Below, piece after piece: positions 44,859-53,933 of a stretch of DNA of 64,000 nt; position 1 is the stretch's first letter, and each line of letters starts with the position of its first letter. Source of the stretch: Providencia alcalifaciens DSM 30120 (GTDB lineage Bacteria > Pseudomonadota > Gammaproteobacteria > Enterobacterales > Enterobacteriaceae); the NCBI RefSeq assembly GCF_000173415.1, contig NZ_ABXW01000052.1, positions 181,511 to 245,510 on the forward strand, read 5' to 3'. The position numbers and the translations under genes are program-made. The notes below the pieces were generated by a model that made no database searches, was not told where the DNA came from, and saw nothing but the letters and a program-made list of their open reading frames with translations.

Positions 44859-46219
44859 AAAAGAAGTCACTTCGCTTTAAACTTATTTCTCTGTTTATCA
44901 TTTTGATGGTTGCTAATGCCGGTGTAGTGACATGGATTTTGTATCATTCACTCAAAAATGAATTATCTGAGCAAGATAACAATTTATTGGTTAACCGTGC
45001 GGAACAGCTTGCCAAACTCATCGCAGGTGGCATTGATATCAAAACGCTTCCCATGTATTTCCAAAGTATGATGGACATGCGCCAAGACTTGATTCAAATT
45101 TCTGATACAACAGGGCACATACTGGTCACCACCAATCGAGAATTACTGGATACGCAACCACTTCAGATAGTCAATCTTGAACAACTCAATATCAATGCCA
45201 TCAACCATTGGCAAACCGCTCAAGGTATCCCCATTTCCGCAGTTTATTTCGCAATGAATTCCCCAATAGGGCCGCTCCATGTGGTGCTTGGTAAAGTCTC
45301 CGTCGACCGCAGCGGCGTATTGACCCAGTACCTCACCCAAAGCTTACTTATTTCTGCCTTATCGATTTTGCTAATGGGTCTGCTCAGTTTATGGCTCTTG
45401 AAAAAAGGCTTATCCGATATTCAGGCATTGAGCCAGATCACGATCAAAACGGATGTTCATGCGTTGAATGATCCGATCGATATTGATCAGCTACCACAGG
45501 AGTTGAAAGTGCTGGGCGAGTCAATGAACACCATGCGCCAACAGCTAAAACACGATTTTGTTAAGCTCACTCAATTTGCCGATGACTTGGCGCATGAGCT
45601 GAGAACCCCCATCAATGCTATTCGGGTGCAAAATGAAATTACACTCCAGCGCTCACGTAGTGTTAGTGAATATGAAATGATGATTGTCAGTAATATTGAG
45701 GAGCTCGATAAACTGGCGAAAATGATCCAAAGTTCCTTGTTTATTGCCCGTGCTGAAAATAAAAACATTACCTTAAATCGAGAGAGTCTTTCTCTATATT
45801 CAATCGTTAACGATGTTTATGAGCTCTTTTCCGCGTATGCGGAAGAGAAACAAATTGAGCTCTATTGCGAGCCTTCATCCGTAACGATTGATGCTGATCC
45901 TGTATTACTCAGCCGAGTTTTTGTGAATATCGTATCCAACGCGATTAAGTATTCGCACTCAGGCACCCGCGTTGTTACCCAAATTATTGCCCTGCCGCAA
46001 CAACGGGAAATTAACATTACCAACCAAGGCGAACCGCTACAAAATAGTAATGAGATTTTCACCCGTTTTTGGCGCGGAGATAATGCCAGAACCACGGAGG
46101 GAACTGGGCTGGGGCTGGCGATTGTCAAAGCCATTGTTGAACTGCATGGCGGCTCAGTTAGCTTTGAACACCATGCAGGTACCAGCACTATTACGCTAAA
46201 GTTTCCTACAATTAAGTAA
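44855..46219 (+). CDS. hprS: Sensor histidine kinase, HprS (YedV)/CusS type
   Basis: 454 residues. N-terminal helix (~10-32), periplasmic sensor ~33-158, second helix ~160-182, HAMP, then HisKA with phospho-acceptor His247 in FADDLAHELRTPINAIRV. The ATPase domain has SNAIKYSHSGTRVV (N box), FTRFWRGDNARTTEGTGLGLAIVK (F and G boxes). The periplasmic part contains Met-rich LPMYFQSMMDMRQD (residues 65-78), which could serve methionine oxidation or copper sensing. Pairs with HprR and probably controls msrPQ. Confidence 0.88.
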   Translation: MKKKSLRFKLISLFIILMVANAGVVTWILYHSLKNELSEQDNNLLVNRAEQLAKLIAGGIDIKTLPMYFQSMMDMRQDLIQISDTTGHILVTTNRELLDTQPLQIVNLEQLNINAINHWQTAQGIPISAVYFAMNSPIGPLHVVLGKVSVDRSGVLTQYLTQSLLISALSILLMGLLSLWLLKKGLSDIQALSQITIKTDVHALNDPIDIDQLPQELKVLGESMNTMRQQLKHDFVKLTQFADDLAHELRTPINAIRVQNEITLQRSRSVSEYEMMIVSNIEELDKLAKMIQSSLFIARAENKNITLNRESLSLYSIVNDVYELFSAYAEEKQIELYCEPSSVTIDADPVLLSRVFVNIVSNAIKYSHSGTRVVTQIIALPQQREINITNQGEPLQNSNEIFTRFWRGDNARTTEGTGLGLAIVKAIVELHGGSVSFEHHAGTSTITLKFPTIK

Positions 46220-46241
46220 GATGACAAATTTGTCATCTTAC
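46216..46241. promoter_or_regulatory. CusR/HprR box upstream of msrPQ
   Basis: A perfect 26-bp palindrome with core TGACAAATTTGTCA. The published CusR-type consensus is TGACAAnnTTGTCA with A/T-rich flanks. It overlaps the last codons of the kinase gene and lies about 70 bp upstream of the msrP start. It predicts direct control of msrPQ by the adjacent response regulator. Confidence 0.85.
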
Positions 46242-46308
46242 TGTCAGCCACTTTTATCGCGCTTTCGGTATAACTGATTTCATTCCTCTTTTTGCTATGG
46301 AGCGCATG

Positions 46309-47316
46309 ATGAAAAAGTTACCTAAAATTCCCGCCACTCACATCACGGATGAATCTGTCTTTTTTATGAAACGCCGACAGTTGCTTAAAGCCTTAGGCGT
46401 TGGGGCTGCGGGTTTAACCATTGCGACGAATGCAAATGCGGGGCTCTTTTCATGGTTTAATGATGACACCCCAGCAGCTCCTACGGTGCCAAGAAAAGTG
46501 CTGACATTTACTCAGCCTACCGAATTTCAGTCATCCTTAACGCTCACCCCTGAAGATAAAGTGACGGGTTATAATAACTTTTATGAATTTGGGCTGGGTA
46601 AATCTGATCCTGCCGAGAATGCCCATACTTTAGTCACAGATGAGTGGACAGTGACCATTGATGGCGAAGTGAATCGCCCCCTCACTCTTAATTTAGATGA
46701 CATCAATACTAAGTTCCCCTTAGAGGAGCGTATCTATCGTATGCGCTGCGTTGAGGCTTGGTCGATGGTCATCCCCTGGATTGGCTTTCCTTTAGCAAAA
46801 TTATTGGCGTTAGTCGAACCCACCAGTAAGGCCAAATATGTGGCGTTTGAAACCCGCTATGCCCCCGAACAAATGCCAGGACAAAAAAGCCGCTATGTTG
46901 GCGGAGGCTTAGACTACCCTTATGTTGAAGGATTGCGCTTAGACGAAGCCATGAATCCACTGACTCTACTTGCTACAGGCGTTTATGGGAAAACATTACC
47001 CAACCAAAACGGTGCGCCGATCCGGTTGGTCGTCCCGTGGAAATATGGCTTCAAGGGGATTAAATCCATTGTCAAAATTCGTCTTACTGAGCAAATGCCG
47101 GATACCACATGGAACCTATCCGCCCCGAGTGAATATGGCTTTTTTGCCAACGTGAATCCAGATGTTGATCACCCTCGTTGGTCACAAGCGACCGAGCGTT
47201 TTATTGGTGCAGGAGGCTTAGGTCAAGTCACCCGCCAGCCTACATTGCTGTTTAATGGATATGGCGACCAAGTGGCAAGCTTATATCAAGGAATGGATTT
47301 GCGGAGATACTATTGA
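46309..47316 (+). CDS. msrP: Periplasmic methionine sulfoxide reductase catalytic subunit MsrP (YedY)
   Basis: 335 residues from ATG 46309 (GGAG six bases upstream; other ATGs at 46297 and 46306). Tat signal [14 protein letters not shown], cleaved before the mature molybdopterin protein. Cys147 in [19 protein letters not shown] is the molybdenum ligand. Long stretches match E. coli YedY ([40 protein letters not shown]). It reduces oxidised methionines in periplasmic proteins using electrons from MsrQ, encoded next with a 4-bp overlap. Confidence 0.97.
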   Translation: MKKLPKIPATHITDESVFFMKRRQLLKALGVGAAGLTIATNANAGLFSWFNDDTPAAPTVPRKVLTFTQPTEFQSSLTLTPEDKVTGYNNFYEFGLGKSDPAENAHTLVTDEWTVTIDGEVNRPLTLNLDDINTKFPLEERIYRMRCVEAWSMVIPWIGFPLAKLLALVEPTSKAKYVAFETRYAPEQMPGQKSRYVGGGLDYPYVEGLRLDEAMNPLTLLATGVYGKTLPNQNGAPIRLVVPWKYGFKGIKSIVKIRLTEQMPDTTWNLSAPSEYGFFANVNPDVDHPRWSQATERFIGAGGLGQVTRQPTLLFNGYGDQVASLYQGMDLRRYY

Positions 47317-47924
47317 TGCCCCAAGACAGTAGGCTAATCGTTGCATTAACCAAAGGAGGCTTTCATCTGATTGCACTGCTCCCTTTGGCATGGCTGATTT
47401 TTTTAATCGACGCTCAACGGCTTGGCGCTGATCCTGCTAAAGATATTCAACATTTTACGGGAATAGCCGCTTTACGTTTGCTGCTCATTATCGTGCTAAT
47501 TCCACTGGCTGCGAGGTTATTGCGATTTACTACCCTGTTTCAAACGCGAAAATTACTGGGATTATGGTGTTTCTTCTGGGCTGTACTGCATTTAACTAGT
47601 TATCTATTACTGGAGATTGGCGTCAATAATTTGGCGTTATTTTTCGACGAGATTTTTTCGCGGATCTATTTAGTGATTGGCGCAATAGCTTGGCTATGTT
47701 TAATGTTGATGGCGGTCAGTTCATTCAACCGAATACGCCTTTCTTTGGGCGTATGGTGGAAAAGAATTCATATGTTACTCTATCCGACGTCCTTACTCGC
47801 ACTTTGCCACTATGCTTTATCATTAAAAACCCTAACGCCTGAGCCATTTATCTATTTAGGGTTAGTGGGTAGTGCGTTCGCTTACCGTGTTTGGATCCAA
47901 CAAAAACAGCAGATCAAACCTTAG
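47313..47924 (+). CDS. msrQ: Heme membrane subunit MsrQ (YedZ)
   Basis: 203 residues, six transmembrane helices of the ferric-reductase-like family. Heme-ligand histidines lie in [17 protein letters not shown] and [22 protein letters not shown]. Passes electrons from the quinone pool or flavin reductase Fre to MsrP. Overlaps msrP by 4 bp. Confidence 0.95.
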   Translation: MMPQDSRLIVALTKGGFHLIALLPLAWLIFLIDAQRLGADPAKDIQHFTGIAALRLLLIIVLIPLAARLLRFTTLFQTRKLLGLWCFFWAVLHLTSYLLLEIGVNNLALFFDEIFSRIYLVIGAIAWLCLMLMAVSSFNRIRLSLGVWWKRIHMLLYPTSLLALCHYALSLKTLTPEPFIYLGLVGSAFAYRVWIQQKQQIKP

Positions 47925-47929
47925 GATAA

Positions 47930-47954
47930 GTTGGCGACCGCCAAGATCGCCAAC
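47930..47954. terminator. Hairpin between convergent msrQ and dmsD
   Basis: GTTGGCGA (47930-47937) and TCGCCAAC (47947-47954) form a G+C-rich stem between two converging genes. No clear U-tract follows on either side, so termination may be weak. Confidence 0.45.
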
Positions 47955-47961
47955 CAATTCA

Positions 47962-48576
47962 TCAGCGATAAAAAATCAGCTTTTTATCTACTTCAATATT
48001 CATCGAATCTTGCCAAGCCACCAGCGTTAAGTGAGCAAGCTTGCTCAGCCCCACATAAAATGGAGAATTGCCTTTTTCCTGCATTTTCTCTAAATACAGC
48101 AAGCCCCATGGCAAAATATGTTTCCCCAGTAATTCGGCGAGTTTTTCGGGTTGATGCTCTGCCACCCAAGCCACCATCATCATCAGTAAGCCAAAATGGT
48201 CTTCGGGTTCATTCTGTGTGAGATGAATATCAATTTGATTTGCTTGCATCCATTCGCGCAGTTGTAAGGTTGATTCCCCGAAAAGTACATTTTCTTTATC
48301 TAACCAGACCGAACCCCAAGGTGGCGAAGGGAGTGCGTAAGGACCGATAAAAAGGCGTTGGTATGCTTCATCCAGTGTTTCGTCATCACGTTGAACCACT
48401 GCCATTTCTGTCGCTATTGCCTGTTTTTGCTCTTCAGACCCATAATGCCAGTCTGACACCCACTCACCTGATGCCAGTAATTCGATAATGTCGGGCACCT
48501 GATCAGGAGAATAATAGAATGCCGCACCAAGGATCCGAGCTGTAACGGAAATATCATTTAAAGCGAGTTCGTTCAT
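47962..48576 (-). CDS. dmsD: DmsD, TorD-family redox-enzyme maturation chaperone
   Basis: 204 residues, same length as E. coli DmsD. Motifs of the family: YQRLFIGPYALPSPPWGSVWLDKENVLFGESTL (with the conserved PPWGSVYLD block) and EPEDHFGLLMMMVAWV. It binds the Tat leader of DmsA and guides cofactor insertion before export. Encoded after dmsABC but beyond a terminator-like hairpin. Confidence 0.95.
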   Translation of the reverse strand: MNELALNDISVTARILGAAFYYSPDQVPDIIELLASGEWVSDWHYGSEEQKQAIATEMAVVQRDDETLDEAYQRLFIGPYALPSPPWGSVWLDKENVLFGESTLQLREWMQANQIDIHLTQNEPEDHFGLLMMMVAWVAEHQPEKLAELLGKHILPWGLLYLEKMQEKGNSPFYVGLSKLAHLTLVAWQDSMNIEVDKKLIFYR

Positions 48577-48630
48577 GGTGTGTAATCCACTGTTTATTTA
48601 TCGTTTGGCTTATTATTAATAAAAAATTAT

Positions 48631-48666
48631 AAATAAAAAGGCTTAGCAAAACATCTTGCTAAGCCT
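48631..48666 (-). terminator. Terminator between dmsC and dmsD
   Basis: AGGCTTAGCAA (48639-48649) pairs perfectly with TTGCTAAGCCT (48656-48666). On the minus strand it is followed by TTTTTATTTATAA. dmsD is therefore expressed by readthrough or its own promoter. Confidence 0.88.
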
Positions 48667-48679
48667 CATACAGAAAGAC

Positions 48680-49537
48680 TTAATTAACTGCCATACCAAC
48701 GGTCATGTGCAGACCATAGAACACACCGCGTCCGATAATCTCACCTGCCAGTACGAACAAAGTCCCTATGCCTAAATTAGCAACAGAGGGATTACGTCTC
48801 GCAATTAACGGCATGACCCAGCAACCCAAGCCCATCGCAATGGCGACAATCTTAATATCCATTAAGAAACCGTAGTCAGGGACTAAATCTGTTGCTTTTT
48901 GGACAGCAGTTTCAATGCTCGCCAAATCAAACCCTTGGGAAATTGCCACTGCTGCACTCACCAACAACGCCACCGCACTCAATGCAGGAAGACGGCGAAT
49001 ACATTGTAGGTCAAACCCAGCCACGCGCAGCAGCAATGCCGCGAGGATTGGTCCACCCAAGAATGCCGTTAACACGAAGTTGATCATGGTGTAGCTGTTA
49101 TTCCACGTTGGTACCGTTGGGATTTGGTACACACGAGAGGTCGCGACCACAAAAATAGCCGCTAATACCGCCACTACCACTAGCCACAGTTTGCCTAATG
49201 TCGCAGGCATTTTGTTTAACACAGCCAACAACCAATACAAGCCGCCAAAGGCAAAGAAGATTGCACCACTGGCAATTTCATTACTCAATGAAGACGCACC
49301 TAAACGGTTAAACGCATTAAATGCACGCAGTGGTGTACCCATGTGCATCGTCGATAATAAGAAACCGATGCCCATTAAGACCCACAAACCGAACATGCTG
49401 TAATGCACTTTGCGGTTAAGTTCAGTGGATAATTTGCCACTTAACAACACCGCTGCCATCACAATAAATGCACCTGCAACACTTTGACCAATGACCGTAA
49501 AAAACATCAATGGCCATTCATGAATTCCCGCTCCCAT
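48680..49537 (-). CDS. dmsC: Dimethyl sulfoxide reductase membrane anchor DmsC
   Basis: 285 residues from ATG 49537 (GGAGG upstream), starting MGAGIHEWPLMFFTVIGQS as in E. coli; the frame to 49600 overlaps dmsB and is not used. Eight transmembrane helices. Binds menaquinol, anchors DmsAB to the membrane and passes electrons to DmsB. One base separates it from dmsB. Confidence 0.94.
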   Translation of the reverse strand: MGAGIHEWPLMFFTVIGQSVAGAFIVMAAVLLSGKLSTELNRKVHYSMFGLWVLMGIGFLLSTMHMGTPLRAFNAFNRLGASSLSNEIASGAIFFAFGGLYWLLAVLNKMPATLGKLWLVVVAVLAAIFVVATSRVYQIPTVPTWNNSYTMINFVLTAFLGGPILAALLLRVAGFDLQCIRRLPALSAVALLVSAAVAISQGFDLASIETAVQKATDLVPDYGFLMDIKIVAIAMGLGCWVMPLIARRNPSVANLGIGTLFVLAGEIIGRGVFYGLHMTVGMAVN

Positions 49538-49538
49538 A

Positions 49539-50156
49539 TTAGACTTCCTCCGGGTTAGCCAGATGTCCCGTGGTATCACCGACAGGTTTGCTATTGGCAT
49601 TCAATTTTAAAACGATATTTGGATGAGTGTACTCCGCTGACGGTAACGGTGCGATTTCCGCTAAATCGCCATATTTGGCGCGTAGCTCTTCAATCGGTGC
49701 CATATCCAGTGCACGCAGTGGGCAAGATTCCACACAAATTGGTTTTTTGCCTTCTGCAACACGCTCATAGCAACCGTCACACTTAGTCATGTGACCTTTG
49801 ACTTGGTCAAACTGAGGAGCACCATAAGGGCATGCCATACTGCAATAGCGGCAACCAATACACACTGCTTCATCGACCACGACAAACCCGTCTTCGCGCT
49901 TATGCATTGCACCACTCGGACATACTTTGGCACACGCTGGGTCGTCACAGTGGTTACAAGAGATGGACAGATAATACGCAAAGACGTTTTGCCCATACAC
50001 ACCATCTTGCTCAGTCCAATCACCACCCGCATATTCATAAATACGACGGAAATTCACTTCTGGAGATAAATTTTTAAAGTCTTTGCACGCTAACTCACAG
50101 GTTTTGCAGCCAGTGCAACGACTTGAATCGATATAAAAACCATATTGCGTTGACAT
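49539..50156 (-). CDS. dmsB: Dimethyl sulfoxide reductase iron-sulfur subunit DmsB
   Basis: 205 residues from ATG 50156 (AAGGA eight bases upstream), the E. coli length; an ATG three codons earlier is less likely. Four ferredoxin-type [4Fe-4S] motifs: CTGCKTCELAC, CNHCDDPACAKVC, CIGCRYCSMAC and CDGCYERVAEGKKPICVESC. Electron conduit from DmsC to the molybdenum subunit DmsA. Confidence 0.97.
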   Translation of the reverse strand: MSTQYGFYIDSSRCTGCKTCELACKDFKNLSPEVNFRRIYEYAGGDWTEQDGVYGQNVFAYYLSISCNHCDDPACAKVCPSGAMHKREDGFVVVDEAVCIGCRYCSMACPYGAPQFDQVKGHMTKCDGCYERVAEGKKPICVESCPLRALDMAPIEELRAKYGDLAEIAPLPSAEYTHPNIVLKLNANSKPVGDTTGHLANPEEV

Positions 50157-50167
50157 ATCTGGCATCC

Positions 50168-52612
50168 TTAAGCTTTCACAACTTCAACAAGATTCGAGTG
50201 TGATGGGTTCCCTTTCGCCAATGGCGATGGACGTTGAGTGGTCAGCACGTTAATGCTGCCCGCATGATCAACGCGGTTACCATCTGGGTCATACCATGCA
50301 CCCTCACCCAACCCCACTACACCTGGTAAAATACGTGGTGTGACTTTGACTTTGACACGCACTTCGCCGCGGTCATTGTATACGCGGACTAAATCCCCAT
50401 GTTTCAGGTCGCGTTTTGCCGCATCTTGTGGGTTGATCCATAACTCTTGAGGACAAGCCGCTTTCAATACATCCACGTTGCCATAGGTTGAGTGGGTACG
50501 TGATTTATAGTGGAAGCCCGTCAACTGTAATGGGAATTTTTCCATTAATGGGTCGCCGTATTGCTCAAACCCAACGGAATAGACTGGCAATGGATGGATC
50601 ACATCCCCCTCTTCCAATTCCCATGAATTTTGCAGCTCAGCTAATTGCGCGGAATAGATCTCAATCTTGCCTGATGGTGTCGTTAATGGATTCGCGATTG
50701 GGTCTTCACGGAAACTTTGGTAAGCCACATGGTGACCTTTCGGATCCCGTTTTTTGAAGATCCCTTGTTCGCGGAACTCTTCAAACGTTGGCAACTCAGG
50801 TAATGCCGCACGAGATTGTTCGTATAAATGGCGCAACCATTCTTCTTGGGTACGATTTTCAGTGAACTGTTCACCGACACCCATACGTTTAGCAATTTCG
50901 CTGGTCATTTCATAGATATTGCGGCTTTCAAAACGAGGTTTGATAGCTTGGTCGGCAAAAATAACGTAGGACATGTTGCCTGCAGACGCATCCATACAGA
51001 AATCCATTTGCTCCGATGCAGTACAGTCTGGTAGTAAGATATCCGCATATTTTGCAGAGGCGGTCATGTGGTTATCAATCACCACAATCATTTCACACTT
51101 CGATTCGTCTTGTAGGATATCGTGAGTACGGTTAATTTCTGAATGTTGGTTAACTAAACAGTTACCTGCGTAGTTCCATACCATTTTAATTGGCACATCC
51201 AATTTGTCTTTACCACGGACACCATCACGGGTAGCCGTCATTTCAGGGCCACGCAGGATAGCGTCTGTCCACATAAACATCGAAATGCTGGTTTTGACTG
51301 GGTTAGTTAATGTCGGCATACGGACAAATGGGATACTGTAAGAGCCTTCGCGTGCCCCCGTGTTACCACCGTGAATACCAATATTACCCGTGAGAATCGC
51401 TAACATAGAGATCGCACGGGAAGTCAGCTCACCATTAGAACGACGCTGAGGTCCCCAACCTTGCACAATGTAAGCCGGTTTTGCGGTCCCAATCTCGCGT
51501 GCTAATTTCACAATACGCGCAGCGGGAATACCGGTGATCGATGCAGCCCACTCAGGTGTTTTCGCTTGACCGTCAGGCCCTTCCCCTAAGATATACGCTT
51601 TATAATGTGCATTTTTCGGTGCGCCTGCTGGCATCGTAGTTTCGTCATAACCAACACAATATTTATCTAAGAACGGCTTATCGACTAAATCTTCTTTGAT
51701 CATCACATACGCAATAGCGTTAACCAGCGCCGCATCAGTACCCGGACGAATTGGGATCCATTCATCTTCACGCCCTGCACCTGTATCGGTGTAGCGAGGA
51801 TCGATGATGATCATTTTTGCGTTAGATTTTTCGCGTGCTTGTTCAACATAGTAAGTCACCCCGCCGCCGCTCATACGCGTTTCGCCTGGGTTATTACCAA
51901 ACATCACCACTAATTTAGAGTTTTCGATATCTGATGGACTGTTACCGTCTGCCCAGCCACCAAAAGTGTAATTCAGACCTGCTGCAATCTGTGCAGTACT
52001 GTAGTCACCGTAATGGTTTAAGTAACCACCACAACAGTTCATCAGACGCGCAATTAAAGTCGCTCCCGGTGGCCATGATTTTGTCATGGTGCCGCCCAGA
52101 GTACCTGTGCCGTAATTCAGGTAAATGGACTCATTACCGTAGTCTTTGATTAAGCGTTTCATGTTATCCGCGATAACATCGAACGCTTCTTCCCAACTGA
52201 TTCGTTTAAATTTACCTTCACCGCGTTTGCCCACACGCATCATTGGGTAGCGTAGGCGATCTGGGTTATAAACGCGGCGACGCATTGAGCGTCCACGTAA
52301 ACAAGCTCGGACTTGATGCAGTTCTTCATATACGTCATTACCGGTATTATCCGTTTCAACGTATTTGATTTCACCGTCCACCACATGCATACGCAATGGA
52401 CAACGGCTTCCGCAGTTTACCGTGCACGCACTCCAAACAACTTTTTCATTCCCTGATGGTGTCGATGTTTTTTGCTCTGTTTCCGCTGAGGCACTGAACG
52501 GAAGGGAAAATCCTCCCGCTGCTGCGGCTAAACCTGTCACGGCACCCGCTTTCACAAAGCCGCGACGGCTAAGAGGAGCAAAAATAGCAGCTTTCTCTTT
52601 TATATTGGCCAT
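50168..52612 (-). CDS. dmsA: Dimethyl sulfoxide reductase molybdopterin subunit DmsA
   Basis: 814 residues from ATG 52612, equal to E. coli DmsA; an upstream GTG at 52627 would add five residues. Tat signal SRRGFVKAGAVTGLAAAAGG. CTVNCGSRCPLRMHV holds the N-terminal Cys group for a [4Fe-4S] cluster, and the Mo-bis-PGD ligand serine is expected in the NYGTGTLGGTMTKSW region. The enzyme reduces DMSO and various N- and S-oxides in anaerobic respiration. First gene of dmsABC. Confidence 0.96.
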   Translation of the reverse strand: MANIKEKAAIFAPLSRRGFVKAGAVTGLAAAAGGFSLPFSASAETEQKTSTPSGNEKVVWSACTVNCGSRCPLRMHVVDGEIKYVETDNTGNDVYEELHQVRACLRGRSMRRRVYNPDRLRYPMMRVGKRGEGKFKRISWEEAFDVIADNMKRLIKDYGNESIYLNYGTGTLGGTMTKSWPPGATLIARLMNCCGGYLNHYGDYSTAQIAAGLNYTFGGWADGNSPSDIENSKLVVMFGNNPGETRMSGGGVTYYVEQAREKSNAKMIIIDPRYTDTGAGREDEWIPIRPGTDAALVNAIAYVMIKEDLVDKPFLDKYCVGYDETTMPAGAPKNAHYKAYILGEGPDGQAKTPEWAASITGIPAARIVKLAREIGTAKPAYIVQGWGPQRRSNGELTSRAISMLAILTGNIGIHGGNTGAREGSYSIPFVRMPTLTNPVKTSISMFMWTDAILRGPEMTATRDGVRGKDKLDVPIKMVWNYAGNCLVNQHSEINRTHDILQDESKCEMIVVIDNHMTASAKYADILLPDCTASEQMDFCMDASAGNMSYVIFADQAIKPRFESRNIYEMTSEIAKRMGVGEQFTENRTQEEWLRHLYEQSRAALPELPTFEEFREQGIFKKRDPKGHHVAYQSFREDPIANPLTTPSGKIEIYSAQLAELQNSWELEEGDVIHPLPVYSVGFEQYGDPLMEKFPLQLTGFHYKSRTHSTYGNVDVLKAACPQELWINPQDAAKRDLKHGDLVRVYNDRGEVRVKVKVTPRILPGVVGLGEGAWYDPDGNRVDHAGSINVLTTQRPSPLAKGNPSHSNLVEVVKA

Positions 52613-53185
52613 ATATAACTCGCTCACTTAAATTGCAATTGCTTAAAATAATAAAAAGTTTTTTTCGCTAAAATAATGATTAAGAAAATGTATTCTCTGG
52701 GCTATTAGCAATAACACCACTAGCCACATGATTAGAGGTAATTAGAATTTTTTATTGAATTAATAATATCAATCGCGGAATTTGAGAGGTTGTTTTACAT
52801 CAACAAAGCTGTTGGTAATCAATATAGTGAACTACTTTTTGCCGCTTAACTCGTGGCTGATTCTAGGAATTCGCTATGTATTGGAATATATAACCAGGAG
52901 TTTTGTAATATATAAAACCTTAATTTCAAATGATTATAAAAAATAATACTCTTAAAATTTTATTTTTTTAGATTTCCTCTTATGATGGTCTTTCTGGTGT
53001 TTATTAGAAGTCTGAAGACAATAAATGAAAATGAAAATCAATTTCATAATTAATTTTTAAACATATTCAAAATACAAGAATGAGATATTTTCATTCAAAA
53101 ATAAATTTGATTTATTAGCACTCATTCTCTTTAGCACTAAAACTAAGCAGAATTTAATCTAATTAAAAATCACACCAAAACAGCA
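52613..53185 (-). promoter_or_regulatory. dmsA upstream region with a weak FNR-like site
   Basis: About 570 bp with no gene. dmsABC is FNR-activated in E. coli; the best match here is CTGTTGGTAATCAA at 52809-52822 (8 of 10 consensus positions of TTGATnnnnATCAA). It is ~200 bp from the dmsA start, so a role requires a long leader. The right part may hold the end of the ecp transcript; no clear terminator is seen. Confidence 0.3.
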
Positions 53186-53863
53186 CTACTCACAGTTACC
53201 TACGGCGTAATATTTATCAAAAATAACAATGTACTTGCGACTTTTTTTAGATAAACGCGCATCTTGATACGTTTGATTAGGTAGCAAGTAAAGAACGTAA
53301 GGCTCGGTATCATCCTCTGCATTGCAATTGTTATGCAGCAATACTCTAAAATAAGTATTCCCTGTATTTTTCAAAATGCCTGCATTTTGGTCGAGAGTGT
53401 ACTTAAAATCAGGCTGTTTGGGTCTCACGACGAAGTACGTTTCTAAACTCACCGTTGGGTAAAACAGCGGCTGTTTACGCTGCTCTTTATCATTCTGCAT
53501 TTCAAGCGGTGTTTCACTGATGATAATTTTGTAATAGCGCTCTTGGTTATCTTCCGCTCCGCGATAAAAAATTTTAAAAAATTCCTGCTCTCCCGGTAAT
53601 AGGATTTTCTTGAGTGGTGTAAAGATGATTTCACCATCATGAATCGCGCGTCCTTGTTCATGACTACCCGGTTTATCAATCTGATATGCGCTGAAACTGT
53701 ACAAGTTGGTTTTTTTGGTATCGTTAATATAAGGCTTAGAAAAGAATTCGCCCTCGGAGTCCATCGAAGAAATATCCGAGCTAATGTAGAGTGCATGAGC
53801 GCTGCCATTGAATGAAAATAGCATGCTGAGCAATAAGAATTTCAGCAAAGAATTGAATGTCAT
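53186..53863 (-). CDS. ecpE: Ecp fimbria chaperone-like protein EcpE
   Basis: 225 residues, signal peptide MTFNSLLKFLLLSMLFSFNG with cleavage near SAHA-LY. Periplasmic Ig-like chaperone of the alpha/Ecp type: LLPGEQEFFKIFYRGAEDNQERYYKIIISETP is the conserved segment shared with EcpB in this operon. The final ~80 residues hold two cysteines. Last gene of ecpABCDE; in E. coli EcpE is a second, smaller chaperone. Confidence 0.85.
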   Translation of the reverse strand: MTFNSLLKFLLLSMLFSFNGSAHALYISSDISSMDSEGEFFSKPYINDTKKTNLYSFSAYQIDKPGSHEQGRAIHDGEIIFTPLKKILLPGEQEFFKIFYRGAEDNQERYYKIIISETPLEMQNDKEQRKQPLFYPTVSLETYFVVRPKQPDFKYTLDQNAGILKNTGNTYFRVLLHNNCNAEDDTEPYVLYLLPNQTYQDARLSKKSRKYIVIFDKYYAVGNCE

Positions 53864-53933
53864 ATTTAACCTGTTAGCGCTGAAGAAAAAGGCGACTTAA
53901 GATTAAATAAATCGCCTCAAAGGTGAATCATAT

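Noticed and set aside
52809..52822. FNR-like site CTGTTGGTAATCAA as a firm dms regulator site
   Set aside because: About 200 bp from the dmsA start and only 8 of 10 consensus bases; kept only as a weak note in the region entry.
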